Assembly (NCBI RefSeq): GCF_001499735.1
Contig: NZ_LN848257.1
Location: forward strand, 2,679,570 to 2,724,235
Reading direction: 5' to 3'
DNA length: 44,666 bases
Source: Thiocapsa sp. KS1
GTDB taxonomy: Bacteria; Pseudomonadota; Gammaproteobacteria; Chromatiales; Chromatiaceae
The number at the start of each line of letters is the position of its first letter. Positions within the stretch are counted from its first letter, which is position 1. Shown in pieces: positions 1 through 7,244 of this stretch. The translations under genes and the position numbers were made by a program. The notes under the pieces were generated by a model. It saw only the letters and a list, made by a program, of their open reading frames with translations. It had not been told where the DNA came from and searched no databases.

Positions 1-573
1 CAAGCGGGGTTTGCCGCGCCCGGCATGCATCCGGGGGGTGCACCGCACCCGGCGAGCTATGGCCTCCCGCCCGGCGTCGATCCCTACTGGGCCTACCACG
101 CCCAAGCGCAGGCGGCCTATGCCCCGCCGCCTTACCCCTATGCCGGCCCCTATGCGGGTCCCTATGCGGGAATGGCTCCGCCGCAGGCGATATGGCCGGG
201 CTACGGCCCCGGACTCGAGCAGCAGGGCGGAGCGGGCCGCATGGCCGGCGGGGGCCACGGTGCCGGACACGGTGCCGGGATGGCCGACTTGGTCGACGAG
301 ATCGCCAACGGCGGCAACGGCCTCTCCAGCCTCGGCAAGATGCTCAATTTCGACGACTCCGAGTTCTGGAAAGGTGCGCTTCTCGGCGCCGCAGCCGTCC
401 TGTTGCTGACCAACGAGTCGGTTCAGGGCGCCCTGTTCAAGACCGGCGCCAAGACCAAAGCCGCGGTCAAGACAGGTGTGGATCGCGTCAAGGAGCGCGT
501 GCGTCAATCGGGCGACGCGAATCCGCAGGAGACGAAGGAGACGAAGGAGACGAAGGAGACGAAGGATGTCTGA
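1..573 (+). CDS. Tyr/Gly/Pro-rich membrane-associated protein, 5' end outside window
   Basis: The frame is open from base 1 and the first codons are already Gly/Ala/Pro-rich like the rest, so the start probably lies before the window; the first ATG inside is at 25. About 100 residues of low-complexity sequence (repeats of PYAG, Tyr-Pro-Tyr) are followed by a conserved block, LNF then WKGALLGAAAVLLLTNESVQ, which is one hydrophobic helix, and a Lys/Arg-rich amphipathic stretch. The tail is four ETK units encoded by a 9-bp tandem repeat. The helix block recurs in the gene ending at 1576, so the two are paralogues flanking two other small membrane genes. The arrangement before a P1B-ATPase suggests a structural or membrane-organising part of that system. 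No enzyme motif is seen. Function is inferred from context only. Confidence 0.75.
   Translation, partial: QAGFAAPGMHPGGAPHPASYGLPPGVDPYWAYHAQAQAAYAPPPYPYAGPYAGPYAGMAPPQAIWPGYGPGLEQQGGAGRMAGGGHGAGHGAGMADLVDEIANGGNGLSSLGKMLNFDDSEFWKGALLGAAAVLLLTNESVQGALFKTGAKTKAAVKTGVDRVKERVRQSGDANPQETKETKETKETKDV
531..566 (+). repeat. Four tandem copies of GACGAAGGA
   Basis: Four perfect 9-bp units. They encode the ETK tail of the upstream protein and at the same time supply AAGGAG (553-558), placed 7 nt before the ATG at 566, as ribosome-binding site of the next gene. Slippage would change tail length without shifting the frame. Confidence 0.9.
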
Positions 574-919
574 CCACGATCTCCTTCGGATGTCGACCTA
601 CCCGAGAGCATCGAGCGGTGGAACCGACTGCGCGACGCTCGTCAAGCTTGCAACCCTGGGTGCGGTCGTCGGCGGCAGCGTCGCCGCCGCCGCCAATCTG
701 CAGCGTGTCCAGGTCGGCGACCTGACGGCAACACATGCCGTTGCCGAGACAGGCAAGACGGCGCTCACCGCCGCCGTGGCGACCGCGATCGGCGGGGCCG
801 CCGCATCCAGCATCGCCGAACAAGGCTTGATGCGCCTCGGCATCATGTTCGCCGCCGGCACCCTGACTCTTTACGGACTGCAACGTTGGTCGCAGGCCCG
901 GACGGATACCGATGAGTAG
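566..919 (+). CDS. Small membrane protein with two Gly/Ala-rich helices
   Basis: 117 residues. The ATG at 566 overlaps the upstream gene by 8 bases and follows AAGGAG at 7 nt, so translation is probably coupled; the longer open frame upstream is only Arg-rich readthrough of the 9-bp repeat. Two hydrophobic segments are visible, around residues 20-43 (TLGAVVGGSVAAAAN) and 60-107 (AAVATAIGGAAASS, then LGIMFAAGTLTLYGL), with glycine-zipper spacing. Such small-residue-rich helices are typical of membrane-packing or membrane-curving proteins and of small partner proteins next to P-type ATPases. No metal-binding cysteine or histidine cluster is seen. I do not recognise the family; the role is inferred from its place in the operon. 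Confidence 0.75.
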   Translation: MSDHDLLRMSTYPRASSGGTDCATLVKLATLGAVVGGSVAAAANLQRVQVGDLTATHAVAETGKTALTAAVATAIGGAAASSIAEQGLMRLGIMFAAGTLTLYGLQRWSQARTDTDE

Positions 920-1082
920 TCAACAACAGCGTCAACGGCACGGCGTGCGTAAGAATATGGTCGAGGGGATCGGCGGTCTCCTGACCGGTATCGCGCTCGT
1001 TTTGCTTGCTCGGTCCCTGCTCAAAAAGCGGGCCGCGGCTCCCGAAGCCCCGAGCGTCGAGCCCGCGCAAGGCGCCGGATGA
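912..1082 (+). CDS. Single-helix small membrane protein, 56 aa
   Basis: A short gene with ATG at 912 overlapping the previous stop by 8 bases and its own TGA (1080-1082) overlapping the next ATG at 1079. The product has a basic N-terminus (Gln/Arg/His), one hydrophobic helix (GLLTGIALVLLARSLL, about residues 22-37) and an Ala/Pro/Glu tail. The double overlap and in-phase position make it convincing as a real gene despite its size. A single-pass protein with a charged tail next to a P1B-ATPase could be an accessory subunit; nothing in the sequence shows a metal site. Family not recognised. Confidence 0.7.
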   Translation: MSSQQQRQRHGVRKNMVEGIGGLLTGIALVLLARSLLKKRAAAPEAPSVEPAQGAG

Positions 1083-1576
1083 GCCTGGTTCCCTATCACT
1101 ACAAACCGCGCAGCGACAGCGGTGCGGACAGCATCACACGGAGACGGATCGACATGAGCAGCTCCTATAAGCCTTACGGCAATCCCTACGGTTATCCGAT
1201 GGCGGGCGGCATGGGATCGCCCAAGGCCCAAGGGCAACACTCGGCGGTCGGCCAAGGCCCCGCGATGGCCGCATACCCCGGCTACGGCTACGCTCAAGGC
1301 TACGGCATGACCCAGACGGGATACGCCGCGCCTCAAGCAGCGGGCCAACCGATGTCCCGGCAGAGCAGCCTTCTGAATTTCGGCAACGACCGCTTTCTCA
1401 AGGGCTTGCTCATCGGCGCCGCCGCGACCTATCTGCTGACCAACGAGAGCGTGCAGCGCACGGCGATCAAGGGGGTCGTGCAGGTGTGGTCTGCCCTGCA
1501 AGGTGGGATCGAAGAGGCCAAGGAGCGCTTCCACGACGCCGAGGCCGAGTTGCACCACGCGGCTCAGTCCAAGTAA
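1079..1576 (+). CDS. Tyr/Gly-rich membrane protein, paralogue of the first gene
   Basis: 165 residues from the ATGA overlap at 1079; an internal ATG at 1154, with GGAG 10 nt upstream, is a good alternative (140 residues). The first half is low complexity (YPGYGYAQGYG). The second half has LNFGNDRFLKGLLIGAAATY then LLTNESVQ, nearly the same block as in the first gene of the window, followed by an acidic/basic helix (EEAKERFHDAEAELHH). Low-complexity head, one membrane helix and charged helix make a scaffold-like layout. It is the last of four overlapping genes, and its TAA stop forms the first bases of a 12-bp inverted repeat. The paralogy is seen directly; a role in building a membrane compartment is inference. 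Confidence 0.75.
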   Translation: MSLVPYHYKPRSDSGADSITRRRIDMSSSYKPYGNPYGYPMAGGMGSPKAQGQHSAVGQGPAMAAYPGYGYAQGYGMTQTGYAAPQAAGQPMSRQSSLLNFGNDRFLKGLLIGAAATYLLTNESVQRTAIKGVVQVWSALQGGIEEAKERFHDAEAELHHAAQSK

Positions 1577-1660
1577 ACCGCGTCCTCGTGTTGACATGGG
1601 TTGTTCGGGCTTGGGCCCGACGTTGCCGCGGCCCGATGCCTCGGTGGCGGACGCGGTTTA
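1574..1660. repeat. Long inverted repeat, copy a (TAAACCGCGTCC arms)
   Basis: Perfect 12-bp arms at 1574-1585 and 1649-1660, 63 bp apart. The left arm starts with the TAA stop of the upstream gene. Lies in the 181-bp gap before the P-type ATPase. Arms resemble those of four other elements in this window (9484, 10425, 20143, 20258). Confidence 0.75.
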
Positions 1661-1757
1661 GATGTTCGATGACTTCGATTGCTCGGACACCTGTCCTGCA
1701 ACGCCCGTCGTTCGCGGCGCATCCGAGCCCGCTTGGTCTGCGCAGAGGACACGTCGG

Positions 1758-3935
1758 ATGTGGATTGACCCGATGATGAGCGCCGGCTCGCCGCCAGTCG
1801 GCCTGAGCTATCGCATCGTCCATGAGCTTCCCGGGCGATTGCGATTGCGCATCCCGGCGCTCGGCGCGCCGGGCTTCGACCCCGACGACCTGGAAGACTG
1901 GATGGATCCGCTCGGCGTTGTCACGAGCGCACGTGCGAGCTGCGGCGCCAGCAGTTTGGTCGTGGTCTATCACGAGTCCGCCGGCGCACGCGACAGCGTG
2001 CTTCGGCGACTGGACGCCTATTCGCCGCGGACCGAGCCCGGGGTCACGGGCGGCGGCTCGCGCGACGCCGAGATCTTCCCCATGGTGACCGCTGCGGCAA
2101 CCATCGCACTCCTGCCCTTTCTGAGCCGCCCGCTCCAGGTCGCGCTGACGGTGGCCAACGTCGCTTCGACCTTGGGGACCGGGGCCGAAACCCTGATCCG
2201 CGAGGGCATCAAGGTGGAGGTCCTCGACGCGCTTGCGATCGGCCTCTCCGCGGCCAGGGGCGAGCTCTACACGGCGAACATCACCGACTTTCTGCTCGCG
2301 CTCGGCAACTTCCTCGAGCGGCGCACCGAGCGCCAGTCGGACCGTCTGTTGCGCAAGCTGCTGCGACCCGAGCCCGCGATGGCCTGGGTCGAGCGCGACG
2401 GCGAGCTGACGCAGATTCCGGGCGATCAGGTCATGCCCGGCGAGGTGGTCGTGGTCGGCACGGGGGAGACCATCCCGGTCGACGGACGGGTCGTCGGCGG
2501 CAGCGCCCTGGTGAATCAGGCCGCCGTCACCGGCGAGGACGTCCCGGTGCGCAAGGAGGCGCCGCGCCGCGCGATCTCGGGCTCGGTCCTGATCGAGGGC
2601 CGGCTGCGGATCGAGGCGACGCAGGTCGGCGACGAGACCACGACCGCACGCATCTCGCGCTTCATCCAGGAATCGCTCGACAAGCGCTCCGACACCCAGC
2701 GCGAGGCCGACCGACTCGCCGATCAGCGGGTCTATCTGACCCTGGGGACGGGTGCAGTGGTCTACGGGGTGACCCGCAACCTCACCCGCCTGCAATCCGT
2801 GTTTCTCGTCGATTACTCCTGTGCGCTCAAGCTGGGCACGCCGGTCGCTTTCAAGTCCGGGATGTACCAGGCCGCCGCGCACGGCGTCCTCATGAAAGGC
2901 GGCGAGGCGATCGAGCACCTCGCGGGTGTTGACACCATCGTCTTCGACAAGACAGGCACGCTGACCCACAGCGAGCTCGAGGTCACGGATGTCGTCGTCC
3001 TGAGGGAAGAGGCCACTTGCACCGAGACGGCACTCCTCGCACTCGTCGCCTCGGTCGAGGAGCACGCCGCCCATCCGGTGGCCAACGCCGTCGTGGAAGC
3101 GGCGCGCTCGCGCGATCTACAGCATATCTCGCACGGCGAGGTCGATTATCTGGTCGCGCACGGTCTGTCCGCCGACGTCCAGGGCGAGCAGATCTTGGTC
3201 GGCAGTCGCCATTACTTGGAGGAGCATCGGGGAATCGCGTTCGACGACCATGCCGAGCAGATCGCCCGTCTCGAAGAGCAGGGCAAGATCCTGCTCTTCG
3301 TCGGCAACGCCCATGGACCGGTCGGGCTGATCGCCTTACGCGACACCTTGCGGGCCGAGACGCGCGAGACGCTCGAGCGTCTACGGGCACAAGGGATTCG
3401 CCGTCTGGTGATGATCACGGGCGACCGCCGCCAAAAGGCCGAGGCATTGGCCCGCGAGTTGGGCCTCGACGCCTTTTACGCGGAGGTCGCGCCGGAGGAA
3501 AAAGCCGACCTGATCGCCCGCTTCCAGGCGGACGGCAGCCGCGTGGCCTTCGTCGGCGACGGAGTGAACGACGGTCCGGCACTGGTCGCCGCAGACGTCG
3601 GCATCGCCATGCCGCGCGGCGCGGACATCGCCCGCGCCACCGCCGATATCCTGTTGATGGACGACCGCCTCGGCGCCGTGGCCGACGCCCGCGAGATCGC
3701 GACCAAGACCATGGCCCTGATCCGCGGCAACTTCCGTGCGGCCATCGGGATCAACACCGGTATCCTCGCCGGCGCGATCGGCGGTGTCCTCTCGCCGGTC
3801 GCCAGCGCGCTGCTGCATAACGGCACCACCATCGGCATCCTCTTCAATGCACTGAAGGGTGTGCGGCTCGAAGGAGAAACCGACGGGTCGATGAGTGCCC
3901 GACTGGCGCAGATCAAAGACATCGTCAGGCGCTGA
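1758..3935 (+). CDS. P1B-type metal-transporting ATPase, probable P1B-6 (FezB-like)
   Basis: 725 residues from ATG 1758, chosen because AGAGGA lies 8 nt upstream; the frame is open back to an ATG at 1662. Seen: an N-terminal HMA-like region with the arginine-rich motif PGRLRLR (25-31) and no CxxC; TGED in the actuator domain (258-261); SCA (Cys355) in the ion-path helix instead of CPC; phosphorylated Asp397 in DKTGT; the heavy-metal HP motif (His439); GDGVNDG (600-606); and a final hydrophobic pair near the C-terminus. These are hallmarks of a P1B-ATPase moving a transition metal across a membrane with ATP. Arg-rich head plus SCA point to the P1B-6 group, which includes FezB of ferrosomes, so iron is the likely substrate (inference). 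Follows four small membrane genes; no terminator is seen between them. Confidence 0.88.
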   Translation: MWIDPMMSAGSPPVGLSYRIVHELPGRLRLRIPALGAPGFDPDDLEDWMDPLGVVTSARASCGASSLVVVYHESAGARDSVLRRLDAYSPRTEPGVTGGGSRDAEIFPMVTAAATIALLPFLSRPLQVALTVANVASTLGTGAETLIREGIKVEVLDALAIGLSAARGELYTANITDFLLALGNFLERRTERQSDRLLRKLLRPEPAMAWVERDGELTQIPGDQVMPGEVVVVGTGETIPVDGRVVGGSALVNQAAVTGEDVPVRKEAPRRAISGSVLIEGRLRIEATQVGDETTTARISRFIQESLDKRSDTQREADRLADQRVYLTLGTGAVVYGVTRNLTRLQSVFLVDYSCALKLGTPVAFKSGMYQAAAHGVLMKGGEAIEHLAGVDTIVFDKTGTLTHSELEVTDVVVLREEATCTETALLALVASVEEHAAHPVANAVVEAARSRDLQHISHGEVDYLVAHGLSADVQGEQILVGSRHYLEEHRGIAFDDHAEQIARLEEQGKILLFVGNAHGPVGLIALRDTLRAETRETLERLRAQGIRRLVMITGDRRQKAEALARELGLDAFYAEVAPEEKADLIARFQADGSRVAFVGDGVNDGPALVAADVGIAMPRGADIARATADILLMDDRLGAVADAREIATKTMALIRGNFRAAIGINTGILAGAIGGVLSPVASALLHNGTTIGILFNALKGVRLEGETDGSMSARLAQIKDIVRR

Positions 3936-3942
3936 TCGGATC

Positions 3943-4023
3943 GGTAGGGTGGACAAGCGCAGCGCAGTCCACCAACGCCGTCGCAGGACTCTGTGGACTT
4001 CGCTCTCGCTCGTCTACCCTACC
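3943..4023. repeat. GTAGGGTGGA inverted-repeat element, copy 1
   Basis: Ends GGTAGGGTGGAC (3943-3954) and GTCTACCCTACC (4012-4023) are complementary with one mismatch. Shares its head and the inner AGTCYACC/GTGGACT pieces with the copy at 16064-16148. Fills the gap between the ATPase and the convergent cupin gene. Confidence 0.7.
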
Positions 4024-4061
4024 GGGCCGGCGTGACAGCCAAATCCCTTCGGCGGACCGAA

Positions 4062-4442
4062 TCAGTCAACGTCCTTGTCGGTGCCCCCGGCGCGGTTTAG
4101 CCGGACCGGCGCGCCGAAGAAGACCAGGACCGTCAGATCCTCCTCGACATCGAAAAAGGCATGATCGCAGGCGGCATGCACGTACATCAGCGTACCTTCC
4201 CGCACCGCATGCTCGCTGTCCCCGACCCGCAGTCGCCCTCGCCCGCCGAGCACGAGATACAGCTCGTCCTCCTCGTGCGCGCTCGCCATGTCGCGCGATC
4301 CGGCGGGGAGGTGATAGACCGAGCAGCTGAGCGAGGGTGTACGCAGAAACTCCTTAAGAGACAGGGTTCCCGGCTCTACGCGTGCCATCAGCTCCTCGAG
4401 CTGGAAGACCAACCAATCATCGTCATTGTTCATCGTGCGCAT
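4062..4442 (-). CDS. Small cupin-domain protein
   Basis: 126 residues if the ATG at 4442 is used, 123 from the ATG at 4433; neither has a strong ribosome-binding site. A single cupin barrel is clear: AHEEDELYLVLGGRGRLRVG (motif 1, with His/Glu metal ligands) and GTLMYVHAACDHAFFDVEED (motif 2, with His). Such stand-alone cupins bind a metal and act as small sensors, isomerases or dioxygenases; the substrate cannot be read from the sequence. It is transcribed away from the HMA-like gene at 4664, and their shared upstream region holds a Fur-box-like site, so the two might be co-regulated, although the promoter seen there points rightward. Convergent with the ATPase gene, separated by a repeat element. 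Confidence 0.75.
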   Translation of the reverse strand: MRTMNNDDDWLVFQLEELMARVEPGTLSLKEFLRTPSLSCSVYHLPAGSRDMASAHEEDELYLVLGGRGRLRVGDSEHAVREGTLMYVHAACDHAFFDVEEDLTVLVFFGAPVRLNRAGGTDKDVD

Positions 4443-4580
4443 TCTCGTCGTAAAAGCTGATGCATGGACCGGTCAAGCCCTGCTGCGCGTGTCTTGGAGC
4501 CGACCGCTTGAAGAGAATCGGCGCGGCCCCCCGGTCGAGTGTCTGTCTTACGGATCCGAAGACCCGGAAAGAATACCGTT

Positions 4581-4621
4581 AATGCGAAGGATTTGCATTC
4601 GCCTGATTCGGGACATACTAT
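4581..4621 (+). promoter_or_regulatory. Sigma-70-like promoter with Fur-box-like palindrome over the -35
   Basis: TTGCAT (4593-4598), a 17-nt spacer and TACTAT (4616-4621) form a good sigma-70 promoter 42 nt before the ATG at 4664. The -35 is embedded in AATGCGAAGGATTTGCATT (4581-4599), a 19-bp palindrome matching at 7 of 9 paired positions, similar to gammaproteobacterial Fur sites. A repressor bound here would block polymerase, giving iron-starvation induction of the HMA-like gene (inference). Confidence 0.55.
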
Positions 4622-4663
4622 TCAAGCGTCGTCACTCGGTTTCCCATCGCGAGGCATCCGTCC

Positions 4664-5017
4664 ATGAGCCACTATATCCATCACGTCCCCGGCCGCCTAC
4701 GGATTCGTTCCGGCTCCTTTCGTTGCGACCCGGTCAGTGCGCGTCTGGCCGAGGGCGAGCTGCGCGCGACCGAGGGGGTTCGTGAGGTGCGCGTGAATCC
4801 GCGCGCAGGCAGCATCACCGTCCACTACGAGACCGAACGCCTGACCCAAGCGCAGATCCTGGAAAGACTTGAGCAGGTCGGCTGTCTCGGTGCCTCGATC
4901 CGCACGGATTTGGGTGGAACACGCGTGCACGAGGTCTTCGGAAAGGCCCTCGTCGGCGCCGTCATGCAGAAGGCCGTCGAACGCTCGGCCGTGCGGCTGG
5001 TCAGCGTGCTGCTCTGA
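4664..5017 (+). CDS. HMA-like domain protein with C-terminal helix (ferrosome-type)
   Basis: 117 residues from ATG 4664, with GAGG 10 nt upstream. Residues 1-70 form a ferredoxin-like beta-alpha-beta fold of the heavy-metal-associated type: VPGRLRIR near the start, a central GVREVRVNPRAGSITVHYE and LTQAQILERL, but no CxxC metal site. The arginine-rich PGRLRIR is shared with the N-terminus of the ATPase at 1758-3935, so the two likely recognise the same partner, lipid or ion. A C-terminal Ala/Val-rich amphipathic helix (FGKALVGAVMQKAV) follows. Fez operons encode a comparable HMA-type protein besides the ATPase. It is separated from the ATPase by a repeat and a reverse-strand cupin gene and has its own promoter. 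Role in metal delivery or membrane association is inferred. Confidence 0.75.
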   Translation: MSHYIHHVPGRLRIRSGSFRCDPVSARLAEGELRATEGVREVRVNPRAGSITVHYETERLTQAQILERLEQVGCLGASIRTDLGGTRVHEVFGKALVGAVMQKAVERSAVRLVSVLL

Positions 5018-5115
5018 TCGCGCGCAACCGAGGTGCGAAGCGGGAGGACGCCCCCATGTTACGCTAAGCGCGCTCACGATCGGCAAGCCGCATAGGGAGA
5101 GGGAGACGCGTCCTC

Positions 5116-5517
5116 ATGCTCGACATCAGCGCCCTCGAGAAAGCCATCGCCCGGTTGGCGGAAGGCGTAGCCCGGTATCAACAGGACATCACGGACACAC
5201 AGATCCATGATGGCCTGATTCAGCGCTTCGAGCTCACCTACGAGCTCAGCCATAAGATGCTGAAACGTTATCTTGTATCTGTCTCGCCCAGCCCCGAAAC
5301 CTATCAAAGCATAGCCTTTCAGGACCTGATCCGCTCGGGCAACGCACAGGGTCTGCTGCAGGGCGACTGGCCTACTTGGCGCCGATACCGCGAGATGCGC
5401 GGTATGACCAGCCACACAGACGACGAAGACACAGCACTTGCGGTCGTCGACGCCATTCCGTCATTTCTCGCCGAGGCGACCTATCTGCGTGACCGCTTGA
5501 AGGAACGCGTACGATGA
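5116..5517 (+). CDS. HEPN toxin, HI0074-family nucleotidyltransferase partner
   Basis: 133 residues, an all-helical protein of the HI0074/HEPN family, formerly called nucleotidyltransferase substrate-binding subunit. It keeps the HEPN RNase signature R-x4-H as Arg95-GMTS-His100, near the start of the last helix, and the typical GNAQGLLQGDWPTWRRYRE region before it. HEPN proteins of this group are ribonuclease toxins whose activity is blocked by AMPylation by the neighbouring MNT protein. The stop overlaps the MNT start by 4 bases (ATGA), so the two are made together. The start at 5116 follows a purine-rich GGGAGAGGGAGA stretch. The pair most likely works as a toxin-antitoxin or abortive-infection module; that is known for the family and inferred here. 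Confidence 0.85.
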   Translation: MLDISALEKAIARLAEGVARYQQDITDTQIHDGLIQRFELTYELSHKMLKRYLVSVSPSPETYQSIAFQDLIRSGNAQGLLQGDWPTWRRYREMRGMTSHTDDEDTALAVVDAIPSFLAEATYLRDRLKERVR

Positions 5518-5894
5518 CGGAGACGACCGCAGCCCCCCCGATCGACATCAGCCCCGATCACTGGACCATCGTCCGCGACATCCTCGATCGGCATCTCCCG
5601 AACTACGAGGTCTGGGCCTTCGGCTCGCGCACCAAAGGGACGGCCAGGCCCTACTCGGATCTAGATCTCGCGATCATCACCGACAAGCCCCTTTCACTGG
5701 ATGTCCGCGCCGCGCTGGCCGAGGATTTCTCCGAGTCCGACCTGCCCTGGCGTGTCGATATCGTGGATTGGGCCGCTGCGAGCGAATCGTTCCGGGGGAT
5801 TATGGAGCAGGACAGAGTGGTCCTCCGACGAGCCGATGTCCGCGTGTCCGGACAGAACCAGGGAGCCCGCGTAAACCCGGAGATGCACGGCTAG
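5514..5894 (+). CDS. MNT antitoxin, minimal nucleotidyltransferase
   Basis: 126 residues. The polymerase-beta-type nucleotidyltransferase motif is complete: GSRTKG (37-42), then SDLDLAI with Asp49 and Asp51, and a third acidic residue Asp82 in WRVDIVDW. MNT antitoxins use ATP to AMPylate the HEPN partner and silence it. The core ends near residue 106 (EQDRVVLRR). The remaining 20 residues (ADVRVSGQNQGARV and on) do not look like the family and may come from loss of an earlier stop; they end with a TAG that overlaps the convergent hydrolase gene by 4 bases. Translation is coupled to the HEPN gene through an ATGA overlap. Confidence 0.88.
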   Translation: MTETTAAPPIDISPDHWTIVRDILDRHLPNYEVWAFGSRTKGTARPYSDLDLAIITDKPLSLDVRAALAEDFSESDLPWRVDIVDWAAASESFRGIMEQDRVVLRRADVRVSGQNQGARVNPEMHG

Positions 5895-6985
5895 ATCAAC
5901 CGATAGGCGTTGATATCGGCCGCATACGACAACCGATCCTCCGCCCGCCCGCCTTCGAAGGCATCGCTGAACACGGCCTTGAGCGCCGCGTTGCGCGCTA
6001 CCGGCTCACCCGCGAAATAGCCGTGCGCGTTGCCCACGCCATCGGCACGGGTGATGTCGATGTAACGTGTGTTCGCCGCGAACAGGTTCTTGAGGTAATG
6101 GCCGAGCCGAGCCCGCTGCGCCTCGCCCGGTTTGCGACGCGACCACGCGAGCGCGAAGTCGTTCTCGTTGATGACGACATAGAGACGGTTGCGGAACTGG
6201 ATGCGCTGGACCCAGGTCTCGTGAGCCGCGTTGTTCGTATCGGCGGCGACCAGCGAGACATTGTCGAAGATCAGCTTCGCAGCGGCCGCAGCGCTGGGTT
6301 GCAGGGCGTACTTGAGCACATAGTTGCCCATGCTGTGGCACATCAGATTGAGCGTGACCTTGCAGTCCTCGGCCAACAACTGCGTGAAGCGCGCCTGCAC
6401 GGCCTCTCGATTGCCCCGGCCGCCGTCCTCCGCCAGCGCCTGCTGCCAAAATGCCTCGCGACGCGCCTCGGTCAGCTTCTCATGGTAGAACTGCACCTTC
6501 TCGAAGAAGCGGTTCAGCGCGTCCATCGAGACCCGCGCGTCCTGTTTGTCGTCGAGGTAGTCCGCCGTCCCGCTGACCGCTCCGCCGCCGTTCGCCGGCC
6601 AGCTGAAGGGCAAAACGATCACGTTGTAGAGCGCCTCAAGCGTCTCGGCTGTGCCCAGCACGTCCTTCATGTCGTTGTTGTATCCGTGCACATAGACCAG
6701 CAGATGGCGTTTCTCGCGTGCCGCCTGCTCCATGAGATCGCAGGCGACCCGCAGGCTCGCGTACCAATCCGACCGCTCGTCGATGTCGAGCGCATGCCGT
6801 CGCTTCAGCTCCCGCACCTCGGCCTGCGTCAGCTTATCGGCGAGCAGCTCGGTGGTGTAGTGGGAGCCTTGCCTGGTGACTTTGACGAGCCTCAGCTCGT
6901 TGGGACCGACCGTGTTCGGCGTATCGCCAAACACCTCCAGCCCTTCCTTACGGTTGTTGACCTTGCGGTTGGTGACGACGTACAT
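5891..6985 (-). CDS. DUF900-type alpha/beta hydrolase
   Basis: 364 residues from ATG 6985, chosen because GGAGGAG lies 5-6 nt upstream; the open frame extends 18 codons further but without a site. The N-terminus (MYVVTNRKV) starts a cytosolic protein with no signal peptide. VYVHGYNND (from about 98) is the oxyanion-loop HG motif, and CHSMGN places the catalytic serine at residue 218 in the nucleophile elbow. The FSWPANGG segment and the spacing match the DUF900 alpha/beta hydrolase group, whose substrates are mostly unknown. It converges on the HEPN-MNT pair and overlaps it by 4 bases; the 259 bp upstream hold no other gene. It may be an accessory gene carried with the toxin-antitoxin module, but nothing shows a link in function. 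Confidence 0.8.
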   Translation of the reverse strand: MYVVTNRKVNNRKEGLEVFGDTPNTVGPNELRLVKVTRQGSHYTTELLADKLTQAEVRELKRRHALDIDERSDWYASLRVACDLMEQAAREKRHLLVYVHGYNNDMKDVLGTAETLEALYNVIVLPFSWPANGGGAVSGTADYLDDKQDARVSMDALNRFFEKVQFYHEKLTEARREAFWQQALAEDGGRGNREAVQARFTQLLAEDCKVTLNLMCHSMGNYVLKYALQPSAAAAAKLIFDNVSLVAADTNNAAHETWVQRIQFRNRLYVVINENDFALAWSRRKPGEAQRARLGHYLKNLFAANTRYIDITRADGVGNAHGYFAGEPVARNAALKAVFSDAFEGGRAEDRLSYAADINAYRLI

Positions 6986-7244
6986 GGCATCTCCTCCGGG
7001 TCGGTTGCACCTCGATAAGCGGAACATGACCTTCGCCAAGACCGCTCGCGTGCTGCTGTCCTACGCGTCGTAGCCACCGCGATCGGTGCGTTCGATCCAT
7101 GCGATGCCCGCGTCCGGGGCGCTCGCCCTCCAGCGCGCTTCACCGACCAACCGGATGACCCGACGTTCGTACACTGTAGGATAGGATCGACCAGGAGACC
7201 GACACTTTCAAGGAAGGCGGCCCGGCGTGCATGATCGCAACGCC

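Noticed and set aside
1662-1757. Longer N-terminus of the P-type ATPase from ATG 1662
   Set aside because: No ribosome-binding site and the added residues look unlike an HMA domain; AGAGGA before 1758 is better.
5514-5894. Aminoglycoside nucleotidyltransferase (resistance gene)
   Set aside because: Only the minimal nucleotidyltransferase core is present and it is coupled to a HEPN gene, which defines an MNT antitoxin.
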